From: Acridotheres tristis
Lineage: Eukaryota > Chordata > Aves > Passeriformes > Sturnidae
Direction: 5' to 3'
DNA length: 64,000 nt
Assembly (NCBI GenBank): GCA_037013685.1
Contig: CM072896.1
Span: 9,365,444-9,429,443 of the forward strand
Shown here one piece after another: positions 26,537-40,807 of this stretch (position 1 is its first letter; each line of letters starts with the position of its first letter). The translations under genes were made by a program, and so were the position numbers. The notes below the pieces were generated by a model that saw only the letters and a program-made list of their open reading frames with translations, was not told where the DNA came from and ran no database searches.

Positions 26537-26610
26537 AATTGTAGGACAGACAATTGAAGTGCCTGAGCCAAAGCCCCAAACTCTCATTGACTTCACCGGG
26601 CTATGGGAAA
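26537..26610 (-). repeat. Possible ancient sauropsid repeat fragment
   Basis: On the minus strand the segment contains GGTGAAGTCAATGAGAGTTT followed by GGGGCTTTGGCTCAGGCAC. This resembles the widely dispersed reptile and bird repeat motif with TTGAAGTCAATGGGAGTTT and GGGCTTTGGATCAGGCCC. Only one arm of what is often an inverted-repeat arrangement is visible. The family name is not certain and chance similarity cannot be excluded. Confidence 0.35.
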
Positions 26611-26856
26611 GGGCTGTAGATGAACAAAGTTTATGCAAAGAATTTGTGAAATATTCACTTGGACTCTTTCCCACTTTTATGCTGTGTAACTGGTCATTCA
26701 TCTCATACAGGTTTTTTTCTTTTTCTTCCAAACTACATATCTGAAATCTTTAAATTAATGATTTATTAGCAAATATTTTTTACATCTGAGTGAATAACCG
26801 TATTCACACAAGACTAAAAAATTGTGAAGACCAGTCAACATCCAAATGTTTGTGGC

Positions 26857-26887
26857 AGTACAAATATCCAGGAGTACAAATATCCAG
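26857..26887. repeat. Direct repeat, 15 bp x 2
   Basis: AGTACAAATATCCAG occurs at 26857-26871 and again, identically, at 26873-26887 with a single G between. This is a recent-looking local duplication. Confidence 0.93.
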
Positions 26888-27524
26888 ATACTAAAAGGCT
26901 GCAGTAAGCCTGGGATGAGCATGGCAGCACTTGCCAGCATAGTTTTGGTCCATTCATGAAGCTACCAATAGATCATTAGTGTGAAGCAGGGGCAGTCTCA
27001 GAACAAACTGCACTGCAAGCTGATACACTCACTCAGGGCTGAAATCACCAACTAAATCTGTCCTTCCACGAATAAAGAGGAACCCAAACACTGGGATTAA
27101 ACTTGTAGGTGCTTCATTTTTCAGGATCTGGAATTACATTGCCTGCCTCTACCGGGGGAAGTAAATTGTCTTTAGAATTCAGCCCTACTTTGCCTGGGTA
27201 TAGTGAACAATAGTAATAACATATCTGTTCCAAAATACTCTAGGAAAAATTCTTCAGAGGATTTACCATTTAATAGTGAGATTATGATATACTTGCCTTT
27301 ACAGAATAACATCCTCTTTTCCTAATCCAACTGGATTTTAATAGCTTTGTTGGAAGACTCATGGGACATGTCAGGTCCAGCAGGACGTCATAATCTGATC
27401 CTTAGCTTCTTCTAAGTATGTTAAACAGTATGGATCCTCTCAATTGAACATATCAGAAACTTTCCCCTTGATATTCAGGCATGTTTTTATATGTTCCCTT
27501 CCCCTCCTCTTTATAGAGGAATTT

Positions 27525-27562
27525 TTGTCCACCTTGGCAACCTTGTCCACCTTTGTCCACCT
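27525..27562. repeat. Short tandem motif, TTGTCCACCT x 3
   Basis: The 10-bp motif TTGTCCACCT is found at 27525-27534, 27543-27552 and 27553-27562. The last two copies abut exactly and the first is set off by 8 bases. Confidence 0.93.
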
Positions 27563-28932
27563 ATTGAATACTAGGTGCTGAGCCTAGATTCTTCTAATGA
27601 AGTCATCATGGAGCAATCAATCTTTTTAATGGGGCACTGAACAGAACAACACAAACTGCAGAATGTACATTGCAAAATTACCACCCACCAGTGCTACATG
27701 CATGTGGATATTTTGGACTAAGTCTCTTTTTTTTCCTTGAAATTCCTTCTCCTGGAACATGCCCAGTGCAGATTACATATTCTGATTATTTGTATGTTGT
27801 CTAGCATTGAAATCCCTTTTTGAGAAACACCCCTCCCCAAAGGCACTTAAACAATCCAGAAACTCATGAGTGATTGGTTGAAGATCTGAGCAACAAGACA
27901 ACAGCTTGTGGTATATCACAAAGATGTTTTCCATCTTTTCATTACCTTATTTATTTTCCAAGTATTGAATTATAATGTATACTACAAGGAGCATATAGAG
28001 ACAATAAAACCTACCATCTTTTAACATAATAAAGAAGCTCAAGCTATATACATGCCATTTGATTTACAATAATTTGTTTCTTCTTGATACACTGTCTTGA
28101 TAGCAGCACTTAATGAATGTGGAGAAGATAACATTGGTTTGAGTGTTCAGTGTGACACACAAACATTGCCGTAAATGATCCTAAAAGCTCATGGAAAAGG
28201 GAACTGGCAAATAACACAGGGTATGATGAGCTGAGCCAAGAATGTGATTTTGGACTGTTTCCATTGCGGTTTTCACTTCAGAGTAATTTGTATGATTTGG
28301 AAAGCCAGCAATATAACTCTGTGTAGGGATGGGTTATTTGAGGTAACCTCTATGTTTTAAGGATGGGGTATTTTTATAGCCATGGACCAAAAATTAGGTC
28401 ACATGCTACAGCAACCTAGAGCTAGGAAGACAGAGAATCCACTGTTTTTAATTTCTTCACATTATCTTATGCCATACTGAGACATGTATTTTACTGTTCT
28501 TAAAATACATAGCTATTAATATGCTAATGGCACGATGAGCAAAACAGCACAGCCTAATAAAACATCCTTTTAGCAGAAATATTAACTTTTCACATTAAAT
28601 TCCTCAAGAAATGCAGTGAAGTAGAAGCATAAGAGTGTAATATTTAAAACTTTTGAATTATACTGGATTTTAATGTATTCCAAGTCCATGTGACAGCACA
28701 GCCTGTCTGTTTAGTGTTAGATTTTCTGAGATGAATTTTGAGCTAATTTTTAGAAAACAGCTGATTTTTTAAAGCTGCTTAAAGTTAAAAGTTACCGTTT
28801 GTACATAAAAATACAGCAATAATGGGCTCAACAGAGTACATAAAGGCAGGACTACCGTAATTTAACATATTTGGATGTGGACAATATTTTCTCCAGCACA
28901 GAACACGTAAAAGATGAAAGAATTTCAAATTT

Positions 28933-28948
28933 AAAAAAAAAAAAAAAA
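28933..28948 (+). repeat. Poly(A) run, 16 bp
   Basis: A mononucleotide run of 16 A within A-rich unique sequence. No retroposon is recognised. Confidence 0.9.
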
Positions 28949-31900
28949 TCAGCCACAAATTAAAATTTCATAGTGGGGCCTTTTAAAAACTTAAGTTCAG
29001 ATTCCCCTCTGCAGTGAAGTTTCAGCTGGAAAAGTGAAAATACCTAATTTACATCAATGAAAAATTATAAAGTCAATATATAGTGCCTGCTAAACTCTCA
29101 TTTTTACTCCCCCCCTGCACTGCTTGTAAAGAGTAAAACACTTCCAAGATTTCTACAGGACCAATCTAACATCAGTTCTGGAAATTATCTTCACTTATAG
29201 GGTGAGTTAGAGAAATATTCGTAAGGTCAATGTCTTGAAACATCCTGAAACATCTTGGCCAGAATTCAGGTGAATAAAAATAACAAAAAAATCACAGTTC
29301 TGTAGCATTGTAAAGGAAAATTTAAAGAATTATTGAACAGTGCTAAGTAAAATGACTGACAATAAACAAGGGATGTTATTATTTCTCCCTTCTTTTTCAA
29401 TAAATTGTATATATGATTATTGCTTATAAAAATCTTCTGATTTAGTGGCATGATCTAAGTGACAACTGCAACCATCTTCTGGCTCATTCCAATTTATGAA
29501 AGTTCAGGAATATAGAAGAAAGTTGTGAAGTTCACAGCTCCTCTACAGAAGAAATCCCTAGCATGGATGTTAGGCTTCTCTCCCACCCCTACTCCTGATT
29601 CGAATCTTACCATGATATCCCAAATCTGTGGTGGTGCTGCAGGAGTAATGGCTGCTTTGGCTAAAGCTTGATAATCTGCCTGCAGAGATATCCTCTCCAG
29701 AGTATTCCTCCACGTCATTTCACTCCTAAGACACTAGACACTGATGGTCATCAGGCAATTCCCCCTTATTTCCTTTTATTTCTCACACATTTACTATTCA
29801 TTAACACTTTTCTCAAGTACTCACACCTACTTTTGCTCATGTTCTACAGTGAACATGGCTCAGTTATCTTTCATGTGCCATTGTGGCCCGACCTCCAAGA
29901 CGGCCTCCCCTTTTTCTCATATCCACTGACAGGGAGTAAATGGGATCTGGTCTGGACAAGGATGTGTAATTATGGTGACAGGACACTTTTATTATCAGCA
30001 CTTACTAAAGCTTGTTAAAGGTTTTATGAAGAGAAGAAAATCTGATTTTTACAGGGCCAAGTTAAAGTCTTCTGGGGATTAAAGGGATTATGTTGTTCTA
30101 GAGGATGTTCAATGCAACTGCCACAGCTTTTGCTAGATGAAGATTTTACCATTTTGATCTGGAGTGCTTAACTGACACTTAAATCTGGAGAGCTTCCTCT
30201 GGAGGACAAGCTTGGTGTACTTCTAGAAAAATTATTGAAAGTGGTTTTTATAGGGAAAGAAAGAGTTTGGCCAACAAAAGGGTCAGCACACTAATCTTCT
30301 GCCCATGGAGTGTTATCTAAGATAAGTAAAAGCAACACTGTGAGACAGAAAGGCCAGAGCATGTGCTGTGCCAGGCACAGCAGCTTCCTTTATCCCTCTT
30401 GCCATGCAGCAGTGCCACATGGTCAGCAGTCAGCACAGGAGACAGATCAAAGTCCTTGTAATCCTGTTAGGAGGCTCTTGATATCGCCTGAGACAAGGGG
30501 AAATGAGATTTGTGGATAATCTCAGCTCATCTTAGTGCAAATGCTTACAAGGAAAACGTGACTGTAACCTGCCAGATTTTACACACACAAAAGCTCCCTT
30601 GTCTCTTGCTCTTTTCTGGAATAATGTAACTCAGGCAAGTGGAAATACAGTGGTAGTTTCTAGTTCACTGGATTTTTTACAAGTGCAACAGTACAAATAT
30701 ATCCAGTTTTTCCCCCTGACTGACCCCACTGGTGGGCTGTGCAGAGGTGTGCTACTAAACCAGAAAAACCACAATTCTGTTGTGATTAGAAACCTTTGGG
30801 ATGTCAAAATGTAGCAACATATTTGCACTTGGGCTGTTTGCCCTGAAGGTTTACACCAGCGGTTTTAATAAACCTTTCATTTACAAAGCTGGTGCAGAGG
30901 CAACCAGAAAATAAACCCAAACTGTCCAGAAATGGGCAGGACCATGAAACAACACAGCACAAAAGAAGTGATGCTGCTTTCTCTTCATTTTATTTGCCCA
31001 CGAAGCCAATGAACAGGAAGAAAACAGCACAGGCTATGAAACCTGAACGGTAGAGCTGATTCAGTAGGCAAGCTCTGATCCCCAGTATGTTCATGGAAAG
31101 TTCTGTTTTTTTAAGGAAAATTGTCTTGTTCTTACATAACCTTCAACAGTTCGCTACAGCAGGGTAAGTGAGGGAACAAGATTAACAGATACGAGATATT
31201 TTTACTGCTTCACCCAAAGATTCACAGAATTTTCTGGGAATTTTAACACTTTTTCAAAACAATGTGTGATTCTTCATGTTGCTATCAGTGCTAGGAGAGA
31301 CTTCTACATAGACTGTTCAGTACAAATCACTTGGAAGCTAACAAAATTATTTAACATCCTTCTTCAAACTAATAAATCTCCTAAATTTATTTTTGATAGG
31401 AACCAAAATTCTATTATTAAATATAAAAGCAATGTCACTGCATTATCAAAGTGGAAATCATTAGGCTGCTACTCCTACCAACTGTTGTGTGTTACCATGA
31501 ACTTAGCCATGACAAATGCTTTCTGAGTTAACTTACAGGAAATATATTTGTGTCAATTAGCACAGATTGTGTGATCGAGGAGCAAGATCAGTGAAGCATA
31601 ATACATGTAAATCAATATCTGCCCTAAAATATGACATCTATTTATCTAAGTGCAGTATCTTGGCTTCAATTACTGTATCACTTCCTGCTTCCCTCCTTCT
31701 ACTAAGCATATCTTTTAAAAGAGACTGGAGTAAACAAAGCACACAACATCATTTAAAATGAATTCACACTGCAATGCTGTTCCACCAGGATGATTTGTTT
31801 GCCTCCCTACCACAAAGATCCATTGCTGATATTTTTACCAGCAAGTCCTCCAAACAATTGCTGACTTCAGGTCACAAAAGATCCACCACAGATGCAAAAA

Positions 31901-34900
31901 CCAGAACCATTGCCCTACACTCTGCAGCTCCACCAACGTAGAAGCTGAAGGTATGATCACATCTCAACAGTCAGAGGAAGCACCAGCTGTGCAAACACAT
32001 GGCCCAGCCTGCAATAAAATCCTTTTTCCTTTCTACAACAGCTGCAACAGAGTCAGGGCTCCTTGGCTACAGAAAACCACTGAATAGCCCCCGTAACAAA
32101 GAGCCCCCTGGGCTATTAGTTAGCCTGGGATTCAAGAACATCAGCATTTCAAAGTCTTCTGCCAAGCAACAGGCACCAAAACCAGATCTTCAGCCACATC
32201 TCCCTAACTTCACCAATGGCACTGAAGATCTGAGCCCTTCCTGCTCAGTGCTGAACCCTTGAGCAGAGCTTTGCATCCAGCCAGGCCAGCAGGGCTGTGG
32301 GGGAATTCTCTCTGCAGATGAAAACAGCAAAGCTCATGGGCAAGTCTGCCAGCAGCACTCCCCACTCTGAATTCAAGACCAGAGCCTCTGCTCTCACTGC
32401 CTTTAGGAGGCCAAGGGCATTTATACAGGCAGCTGAATCTGAGGGATGAAGGACAAGATGACCTTGAAGATGGAAGATTCTGAGGAAGAACTTTGCCTCA
32501 ATCAGGACCATACTCAAATGACAACATGTGAGTGCCAGATTTCTTCTGCTTTCAAGCCAATTCTCTAAGTATGCTACTTTATTTTTTTTTCCTTCTATTA
32601 TCATAACATTTAAAAGTGTCTTCCTTTGAGCACACCTTTTGAGACCTGATTTTTGAAGGGGGCATGCTCAGCTCTTTGCAGAACAATCGGGGAAAGGATT
32701 TAGACACAAACCAAATGGACATACCCCTAACCATCAAAAACTTGAACATTTTAACCACAAAAGGAGTCTGCACACATAAATGTAAAAATTCTTATTACAC
32801 AAAATCCTTGTTTCAAAATATAGATGATAATGCAGCATTAAGAAAATTTACCAATAAATCTTAGTGAAACCATTCTGGTACCAAAGAAATAAGACAACAT
32901 TAATTTCTACAGCCTAAAACACATGGCCTGATATTTGAGAGCAAACCAAGAATTTTTAGGTGTTGAGAAATGAGATATGCAATCTTTGAAGCCAAACTGA
33001 TCAGTGGTGAACAGTAAAAAGATAATAATGTCCATATTTACTAAGCAATCTATTCCTATTTACCCCAGAAATTACTTCACACAAAAAAATTACTCAAAAA
33101 AAGCCAGCCTGAGATATCTTGGTGTATGATGCTATCTCCTTTGATTGTTCTTTAAGGAATATAATGGAAACTAATACAAAAAAAATTAAAATATTCAACT
33201 TTTTCATGTTTTTATTCGGAAAAATACAGTAAAAACAATTATATAAAGGAGAGAAGTTAAACTCCATTCATTTATCCTTTTCACTATTTTCTCTTACTGT
33301 CAATATTTCCAGAACTCCTTGAGTTACACAAAAAGAAAAGGTTACTTTTTAGGGGAAGTAAAAACAGGAAAGGAAGGGGAAGTAATATGACCCAAAAAAG
33401 GATGATATATCTTTATCTTTCTTCAGTCAAAATATCTCTTTTTCTCTTAGTATTCATAATGGTCTCCACCAGGTCAGTTCTAGTCTCAGCATACACCTAA
33501 TTTCCATTAGCATTAATAATTGACATGTGCTCACATAAAAAGAGAAACACACTTTACTTTGTCAAGTCTTAGGGCTTGATTTAAATGAAGAGAACTTGGA
33601 GAGGCTTGGAGATAAGTGAAGCAGTGCATAAAAATCGATAAAGGATAAAGAATTCTTAACATACTTGAAAAGATTTCACACCAGCAGTAGAAGGCCTAAA
33701 AATCATGGAAGTGAATAGGACTAGAAAATCTTTTCATAACAATGCATGGTGTAAATAGGAAAAATTTCATATAATATGAAATTATGGTATTAAAAAGAAG
33801 CAAAAGAAAAATAGGGTAGAAAACTTTAAAATATTTACAAGATAAGTTATTCTCATGAAGGATGTGACAGAAAGAAAATGTTACAATTATCAGACAAAAC
33901 TAATTATCAGAATTGCATAGTTTTCCAAACTTCATGTCCTACATAGTTTTAATCCAAGCATCTGCATTCTTTCTTTCCCAGCTTGATCCTCTGGATTGTA
34001 GCAGTAATTTTCTCAGCTATATATTTCAGTGTACATTTGGCTACATTAACATTTGCCAAAATCTTTAGGTCTATGGAAAGATAATAAATGAATGCAGATA
34101 ATGATGAGCAGGAAACAACAATCAGTCAGATGCATCCCTGCATAGCGTGGCCTTTTCCATGAAAATCGTCTTGACCTACAGGGCCATCAACTTCCATGGA
34201 GATATGAAAAGTTAAATTAACTGGGGATCTGTTCTGCAGATTTTGAAGAGGTGATCACAGAGCCTTTCTTTACAGTTCCAGTCTACTTGACTTTTAGCCA
34301 TTTTTAACTGATTTGTGAAGGACTCCCAGGAACAAATACTTTACAATGCAGTGTAGAGATGAACAGTATTCACTTCACTTTCAGTGAGCTAAGAACCTTA
34401 TCTCATATCAAAGCAGAACCCTCACCATCTTTAACAGATTAAGATACCATCAAAGCAACAGCAGCAGCCAAATATTTTCTATCAGGATTCTTTGAGACAT
34501 TAAACTACAGGAGAAGTTTGTGGAATCAATGCTGTATGCAGAGTGTGTTCCTTTATCGAAACGCAACTCCTGCGACAACAGTTTGTCCCTCCTAGCCAGA
34601 ATATGATACTTAGGCATTCAGAAATAGTTTAAAAACTATCCCTTAACTAGTCCCCAAGGAAAAGAGAGCAAGCTCAGCAAAGTGCAATATACCCACTACT
34701 CAACCACCTCCAGAGAAATGTTGCTACACAATCATTTACCATTAATTAGAAGAATGAGTTCAGACAGGACACCCAGGCTTGTCACAAGCCTCTCAACCTC
34801 ATTAAAGAGCAGGGATAGACAGCAAACTGCTGTCCTAATCATAATGGAGAACTATTAGATTTTCTTCACCAGCTTTTGCAGGGTTTGCCAGAGGTATCAC

Positions 34901-37900
34901 ACCATTTTTAATGCTGCAGCAGAAAAGAAATTGTCTACGTGGATTTGACAACCTTGTTTCTTCTAACCAAAACAATCAGGAAATGCACTTAAGAAAACTC
35001 TCTTGTCTTGCAAAAATATGTACCCATACGTGGCTTCTCTGCAGCAAAAGAAGTTTTCATGGTTGCTTAGTGCTGCATACAGATTGCATTTCAGAGATAA
35101 CCAGAATGACAGCCCTACCCTACCCCCACCCCAGAACTTCAGTGGACACCATTGTGCCTTCCTTCAGTTTTTCAAAATAGTTCCACAGTTCCTTCTATGA
35201 GAGTTATGCTATTTGTAGCTTTGAATGCAGAGGCATGGGTGATGAAATTTCACCCTCTATAACAGCCCAAATACCAGTAAAGAATTTTACATATACAATA
35301 TTACAGCTGACCAAGTGCACAACATCCTTGCATACTTTGACTTTACACCAAGATATCAGAAGTCATAAGAACAGGCTGGGTAAAAAATGCTCTGATAAAT
35401 TGAAAACTGATCTAAAAAATCTTCAGGTTCTGAATCTAAGGGACAATAACACAGTTAATTTCAGAAAACAGGTGGTTTTTCAGAAACAGTTCCTATGTAT
35501 GTTACAGGTCTATTAACACTTCTGAAACAAACCTTAGCAAACACATATGTAACAATCTCCTATATATACACATCTATAATCACTCAATCACCACGTCCTT
35601 TCTAGCCTGATGTACAACTTTCCAGTCTTCTCTGGATTAAGTGTCACAGATCAAGCTGTTAGGTGAGAATCTATTTAGAACACTCAGATTTTCCAGTTAT
35701 CTGAAAAGAGCTTAGCTGTGCTCTTACTTTTCCATGGAGACCAAACTCCAAAAACCAGGCAAAATTCAGGGTATCCAGACCCTACTGCACCCTCCTGTTC
35801 AAAGAGCCAATTCTCAGAATGCTTCTTCCTGATTTCTAGAGGCCCTTTCCATACCTTTTTTCCCAGCTGCTGTCTTCACATGCCTTCCTTGGTATTACAG
35901 CTATACCTGAGAGTCTCCTCCTTAGTATATTGGCAAAGTAAAATTCATATTGCTTTTTACAACACTAATTTATTTTCTGCAGAGCTGGGTACAATTCAGA
36001 GGTCTGGTAGCTTAGAATTATATATTTGAGAAACTGTTGTGTCAAGAGCCCCTGTGCATGTCACCCACCACAGATGGAAGGGGTAGCAGAAAAGGAGCAT
36101 CACAACTGTATGCATAAACTTACCATGAAGACCAAAATTGCACCCAGCCCTCCTCACATAGATGAATTGTGTGCAGGTGCATTCACAAGGGCTGCAAACT
36201 GCAGAGCAGAAGTCACCACTGCCTGGGGGGCCTCCTATGCTTATGCAGAGTTCCCAGCGGAAATCAAGGTAGTAGCAGTTAATTGCTATGTGCATTTTAT
36301 AGGAAGCCAGGATAATTTTTCTCTGGCTAACAGATGGTGCACTTTGCTATGACATGGTAGCTAGACTGCCACAGATCTCGCTCTGGTCTCAGGCAGGTGG
36401 GTTGGGAAAATGAGGACAGTGAGAGATGCGAGTTTGTATTTGACACAAACGTGTCATCTGTTGGTTTTAGGCATGCCTGTTCCCCAGAGATGATCTACAA
36501 ACCTTCCAAGGGTCACCACTTCCAGTTGTCTTCACACACCATATCTTGCAATTCTTCTCACAAAAACAGAAATTTACCTTTTATGGACAATTACATTTTC
36601 TTCCCCCATAAAAGTGCTCAAGCATGCATAGAAATATTTTCACATTTTCAGCCTAAATGCATTTATGATCAATCCATATACTTGTTCCTGTGCCAGTGCT
36701 GCCTTTTAGATTAAGTAGTTCCTTGTCTCTGGTTCTATGGCAAGCTGCCGTGGTGACTTACTCTCTTGTTACAAGGAGGTGGAGAGCACCAAAGATAATT
36801 AATACCTTAAAACAGATCCAAGCTCTTCTAATGTGCATTTAAAATAAGCATTTTCCATTCAACTCTGGAAAGGGAAAACTGGAAATTTTGCAAATCTCAA
36901 AATTAAAATTAAATTATTAGCTGTGAAAAGTCATAAAAAGAGAGGGAGAGGGAAATGAAGCTGTAAAGTAGAGCAATATGCTTTTCAAAAAGTATTTCAT
37001 TAAGTATCTTTAGGCTCAGTTTTCTGCCACTGTGATCTCTGTGCCAATGCTGATTATTATTTCCATGTTTCTGTTTTTAAATTCAGAGTTAATTGATTTG
37101 GGTTGAGATTTCCTCCAAGTGCAGTCAGAGACACCCCATGCAGCAAAGCTACAGGACAGATCAACCCAATCATCATAGCCACATTCTCAGCACATTGCCT
37201 GTGGATAAGTGATGATGATGATGTGATGCTGGTTCCAGCTCTGGTGACAATTCCCAGCCCCAGTAAGCCACAGAGGAGCTCTGCAGCAGGCCTGCTCCAA
37301 GTTCAGTTCATGGAACACAGATTTCATCCCCCCCATCTCCTTCTTTACACCATTTAAAGAGAAGTGTTGTCTCACTGTTTGTCCTTTCTTCCTACCATAC
37401 CGTTCATGTTATCCTGGAATAACTGTTCAGGAACTTGTTCACTGTTTTGACAGTACGAGTGCCAGCTCTTAATGAATACAGACATCTCTGTACATTGATA
37501 TAATGCACAACTTCACATACTGGATTTCGTCAGTTTTTCCTTAAATAACTACAAGTTAGCTAACAAATCCAATTAGTTAGTTTGTTCTGCTAAGGCTAAT
37601 TAATTTATTGTCAGCAAGAAAAAGAAGTTAAAGTCTTTTTGAAACCTCAGATCATAGACATTTCAGCTCTTCACAGTGGCAGATGGCAGTTGTCATAAAT
37701 AGTAAATATTTCGAGTACAGGAGAGATTTTCACAGGACAAGTATCTTGAGATCCTATCCAAATTGTTAGGCCTAATATACCACATCCAAAGTGAGCAAGT
37801 GAATGGGATAAATATTGAAAAGACATGTCAGAAACAAACTTGTGTATGAAAGTCAGGCCGTGGAATTAGAGCATGAAAGAGCTAAGTTTCTTCCCTTGCC

Positions 37901-40806
37901 TTTTCCTCAAGGGTCTGGTTATAGTACTTTTAAAACTACTTGAGTAAAATCCATTCTCACTCAAACTTTGCATTTTAATGGAACTTGATATTTGCAGTTC
38001 CTCACAGAGCAATACTGAAAAAAACTATCAAGCATATGTCACCAAACTTGATCTATACCCTGGCAATAACTGAATAATAATTAGACAAAACAATAATGCA
38101 GCCTAGGTGATATTGACCTTTATGTTTACTTTGCAATCTAAAGTAGAACTTGCCCACAAAAAAATACAAAGACGGCTTGAAAATCTTATTTGAACACATA
38201 AGACTGTGCTCACACTCAGTGATGTACCTGCAGTGGACACTGTAGAAATCTTGTGAGCCCTCAGTTCAGCTGTTTGGGAGGTAGCAGTCAAGGAGCAGAT
38301 AAAAGAGGACACAATAAAGGCAGATAACTAAACATGGCATGAAAAGAGAGTGACTGAAAATTTAAATCAACAGTGCAACAAAATATCCCATCAGTGCATA
38401 CTTCACTTCCTTAGAGCAATCAGCAAAAGAGAGCTAAAATACCAAAGAAGTGCTCTATGATCTTAGTCCTCCAGTTTACAGCTGAAGTCACTTTCACAAT
38501 ACGTTCTCCCACTACATGAAGAGTTTAAATCAAAAGCTATGGCTGAATAGCACATGAAAACTGATAGGAAGTGCAGCCAAGACTGCAGGTTCACCAGAAA
38601 GTATTGGGGAGCAGCTCTGGCTCTGCACTGCCAGGAGAACCATAGGGATCAGAGCAGGAAGCTGAAGACTTTCCCATTGTAGAGAAAGTTTGCATCCAAG
38701 TTATATTTCTAAAGCCAGCAGACTTGCACCTCAAGAAGGCCACTCTAATGCAGAAGCATCTTGTATGTGTTTTTCTGTTTTAACCTTGTGTAAAAAGAGG
38801 CTTGAACACCAGATTTAGATAGTCAAAGGTGAGGAAGAGAAATCCCACATTCAGAAACTTCTAAAGACCTTATTTGCAGCAACACTACATCACAGGTTCA
38901 TGGTTTTTATCCACTTACTTAGCATTTTATTCTCCCCCAGACATACTGACTATGATAAAATTGCGTCTAAACCTCACATAACTGAGATCAAGCATCTCAT
39001 GAACAGCATGACATAAGAAATGCTGTTGCTTAATATTGAGAAGCATTTTTCACAGCCTTTGAACAGCAGGAGCAGTTTTTCTTGCATTGGATCAAGCACA
39101 CTTTGATGGACATGAGGGTTTTTGGGGGTTTTTGGTGTCAGGGTATTTTGTTGGTTTCTTCTTCAAAATCTATACACAGCTTGAAACTCTATTTGGTTTA
39201 GTGCACTCCAGTGCTCAAAGAAAAATACAAAGAAAATTCAATAAAAAAAAAAATCTTACAGGCTTTAAGGCTTTTAAGGCTTATTTTTCAGATGCATCTG
39301 TTCAGGTGCTCCAGAAATAGAGTAGGGAAAGAATGAGAAATAGAAAAGTCACTTGCAGAATTCTAATTCACCTATGAGGATGATCCCATTAATCAGCTTT
39401 CATATTGTTCCCAGTGACCTTTTCCTTCCTGTCATACGATTATTACCCTCCTGCTGGTTTTAAATCTTCCTTCCTGCATCACTGAATAAGAAGAAAGTAA
39501 GTTAGTTTAGAACAGGCCATGACCCCAAGTACATGAGAGACAAGTGCTGACTAACGATTAATTTTCTCTGAATCATGTTAACATTACTCTCCAGACCCCA
39601 TCACTTCAAACACAATTGACAAAAATACTGGAGTGTAAAGTCAGGACTTTGGCAATAGCAGTCTTTCTTAAAACAAAGCAGCATATGCTTCCCCTTCCAT
39701 TACTGCCATAAAGGTGTTTCCTGGCAGACCTGTCAACAAGACTACAGATTATTCCTATGAGTATGAGCTTGAGTAAGTTCTGAAAACTAAAACAAAAATA
39801 TCTTGCTAAGAGGAAAGATATAACTTTTTATTTCCTCTAGCTTTACAATATGTTTAACTGTGGAGGGAAATATTTTTTCCCAGTATCAGGTGCTGAAATA
39901 TCCCTGAACAGGTCCAGCAATTAGTTTTTCTTGGGATACTCGTAAATGACTAAGCTAGAGATTGTACATAGGATTTCTTTCATTCCTGCCACTACACTTA
40001 TAACTTTAAATTATAAGCTTTCAGCATATGAAGCAATTTTTCGTTGCAGAGGTGAACAAAATATATCTTCTAAAAGTTATAAACTCTTACATTTTACTCA
40101 CAACAGAGGTATTACAAAAATCCAAATGCTTAAGGTTGTGACTGGAATTGGATTGACTATTTCTAGTGCCTCCAGTCCCTTGGAGGTACAATAACTCAGA
40201 AAATCTATTAAAAAAGAGTTTACTGTAAATAATTCTAACTTCTATTGCTCTAATGAATTGGCTGACTTTGTCTGGGTCTTCTTCCTTTCCTAGTTTTGTA
40301 TGCAGATGTACAATAGTTTAATTAGGAAATGCAACAACCAAAATTAAAATTGAAAGAAGAATGAATAATCATTCACTTGGAGACCACATAGACCTCTATT
40401 CCATGGGGTCCATTTTCACACAGAAAAATTGGTAGACTAGAAGGTATTACTGTTTTCAAGATTATATAATGTGTTTTAAATAGGCATCATGGACAGAATA
40501 ATGGACTAGCAATTGTGAGGAAAAGTGTCAGCATGGGATCTTCAGATTCCAAATAAAGTTGAAAAAAAACCTCAGAGTTTCAACAATGCAATGAGATTAA
40601 GTTGTGATTCCCATTATTTCCTAATGATAACATTTTCTAACAGACCTAGAAGCCCAAGCCTGACAAATATTTTTCCCTGAGCAAACACACTTCAGACAGC
40701 CTCAGCTATTTAGACTGAGCAGGGTAAACTGCCTATCAATAATTGGTGGGTTTTTGAGCTCTCTGAAGCATATGCAGAGTCCTGTAGCTCGATGGTTATT
40801 TGGGGG

Positions 40807-40807
40807 N
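40807..40807. other. Ambiguous base (N) in a G-run
   Basis: A single N splits GGGGG and AGGGGGG. It marks an unresolved base in the assembly, probably because of homopolymer difficulty, and not a scaffold gap. Confidence 0.95.

Noticed and set aside
32245..32604. 119-codon minus-strand frame
   Set aside because: No recognisable domain or exon boundary. Consistent with a chance frame in a modestly GC-rich patch.
36026..36352. 108-codon plus frame with a matching minus frame, considered as a decayed repeat or exon
   Set aside because: Neither strand gave a recognisable protein or repeat family, so it is left as unique sequence.
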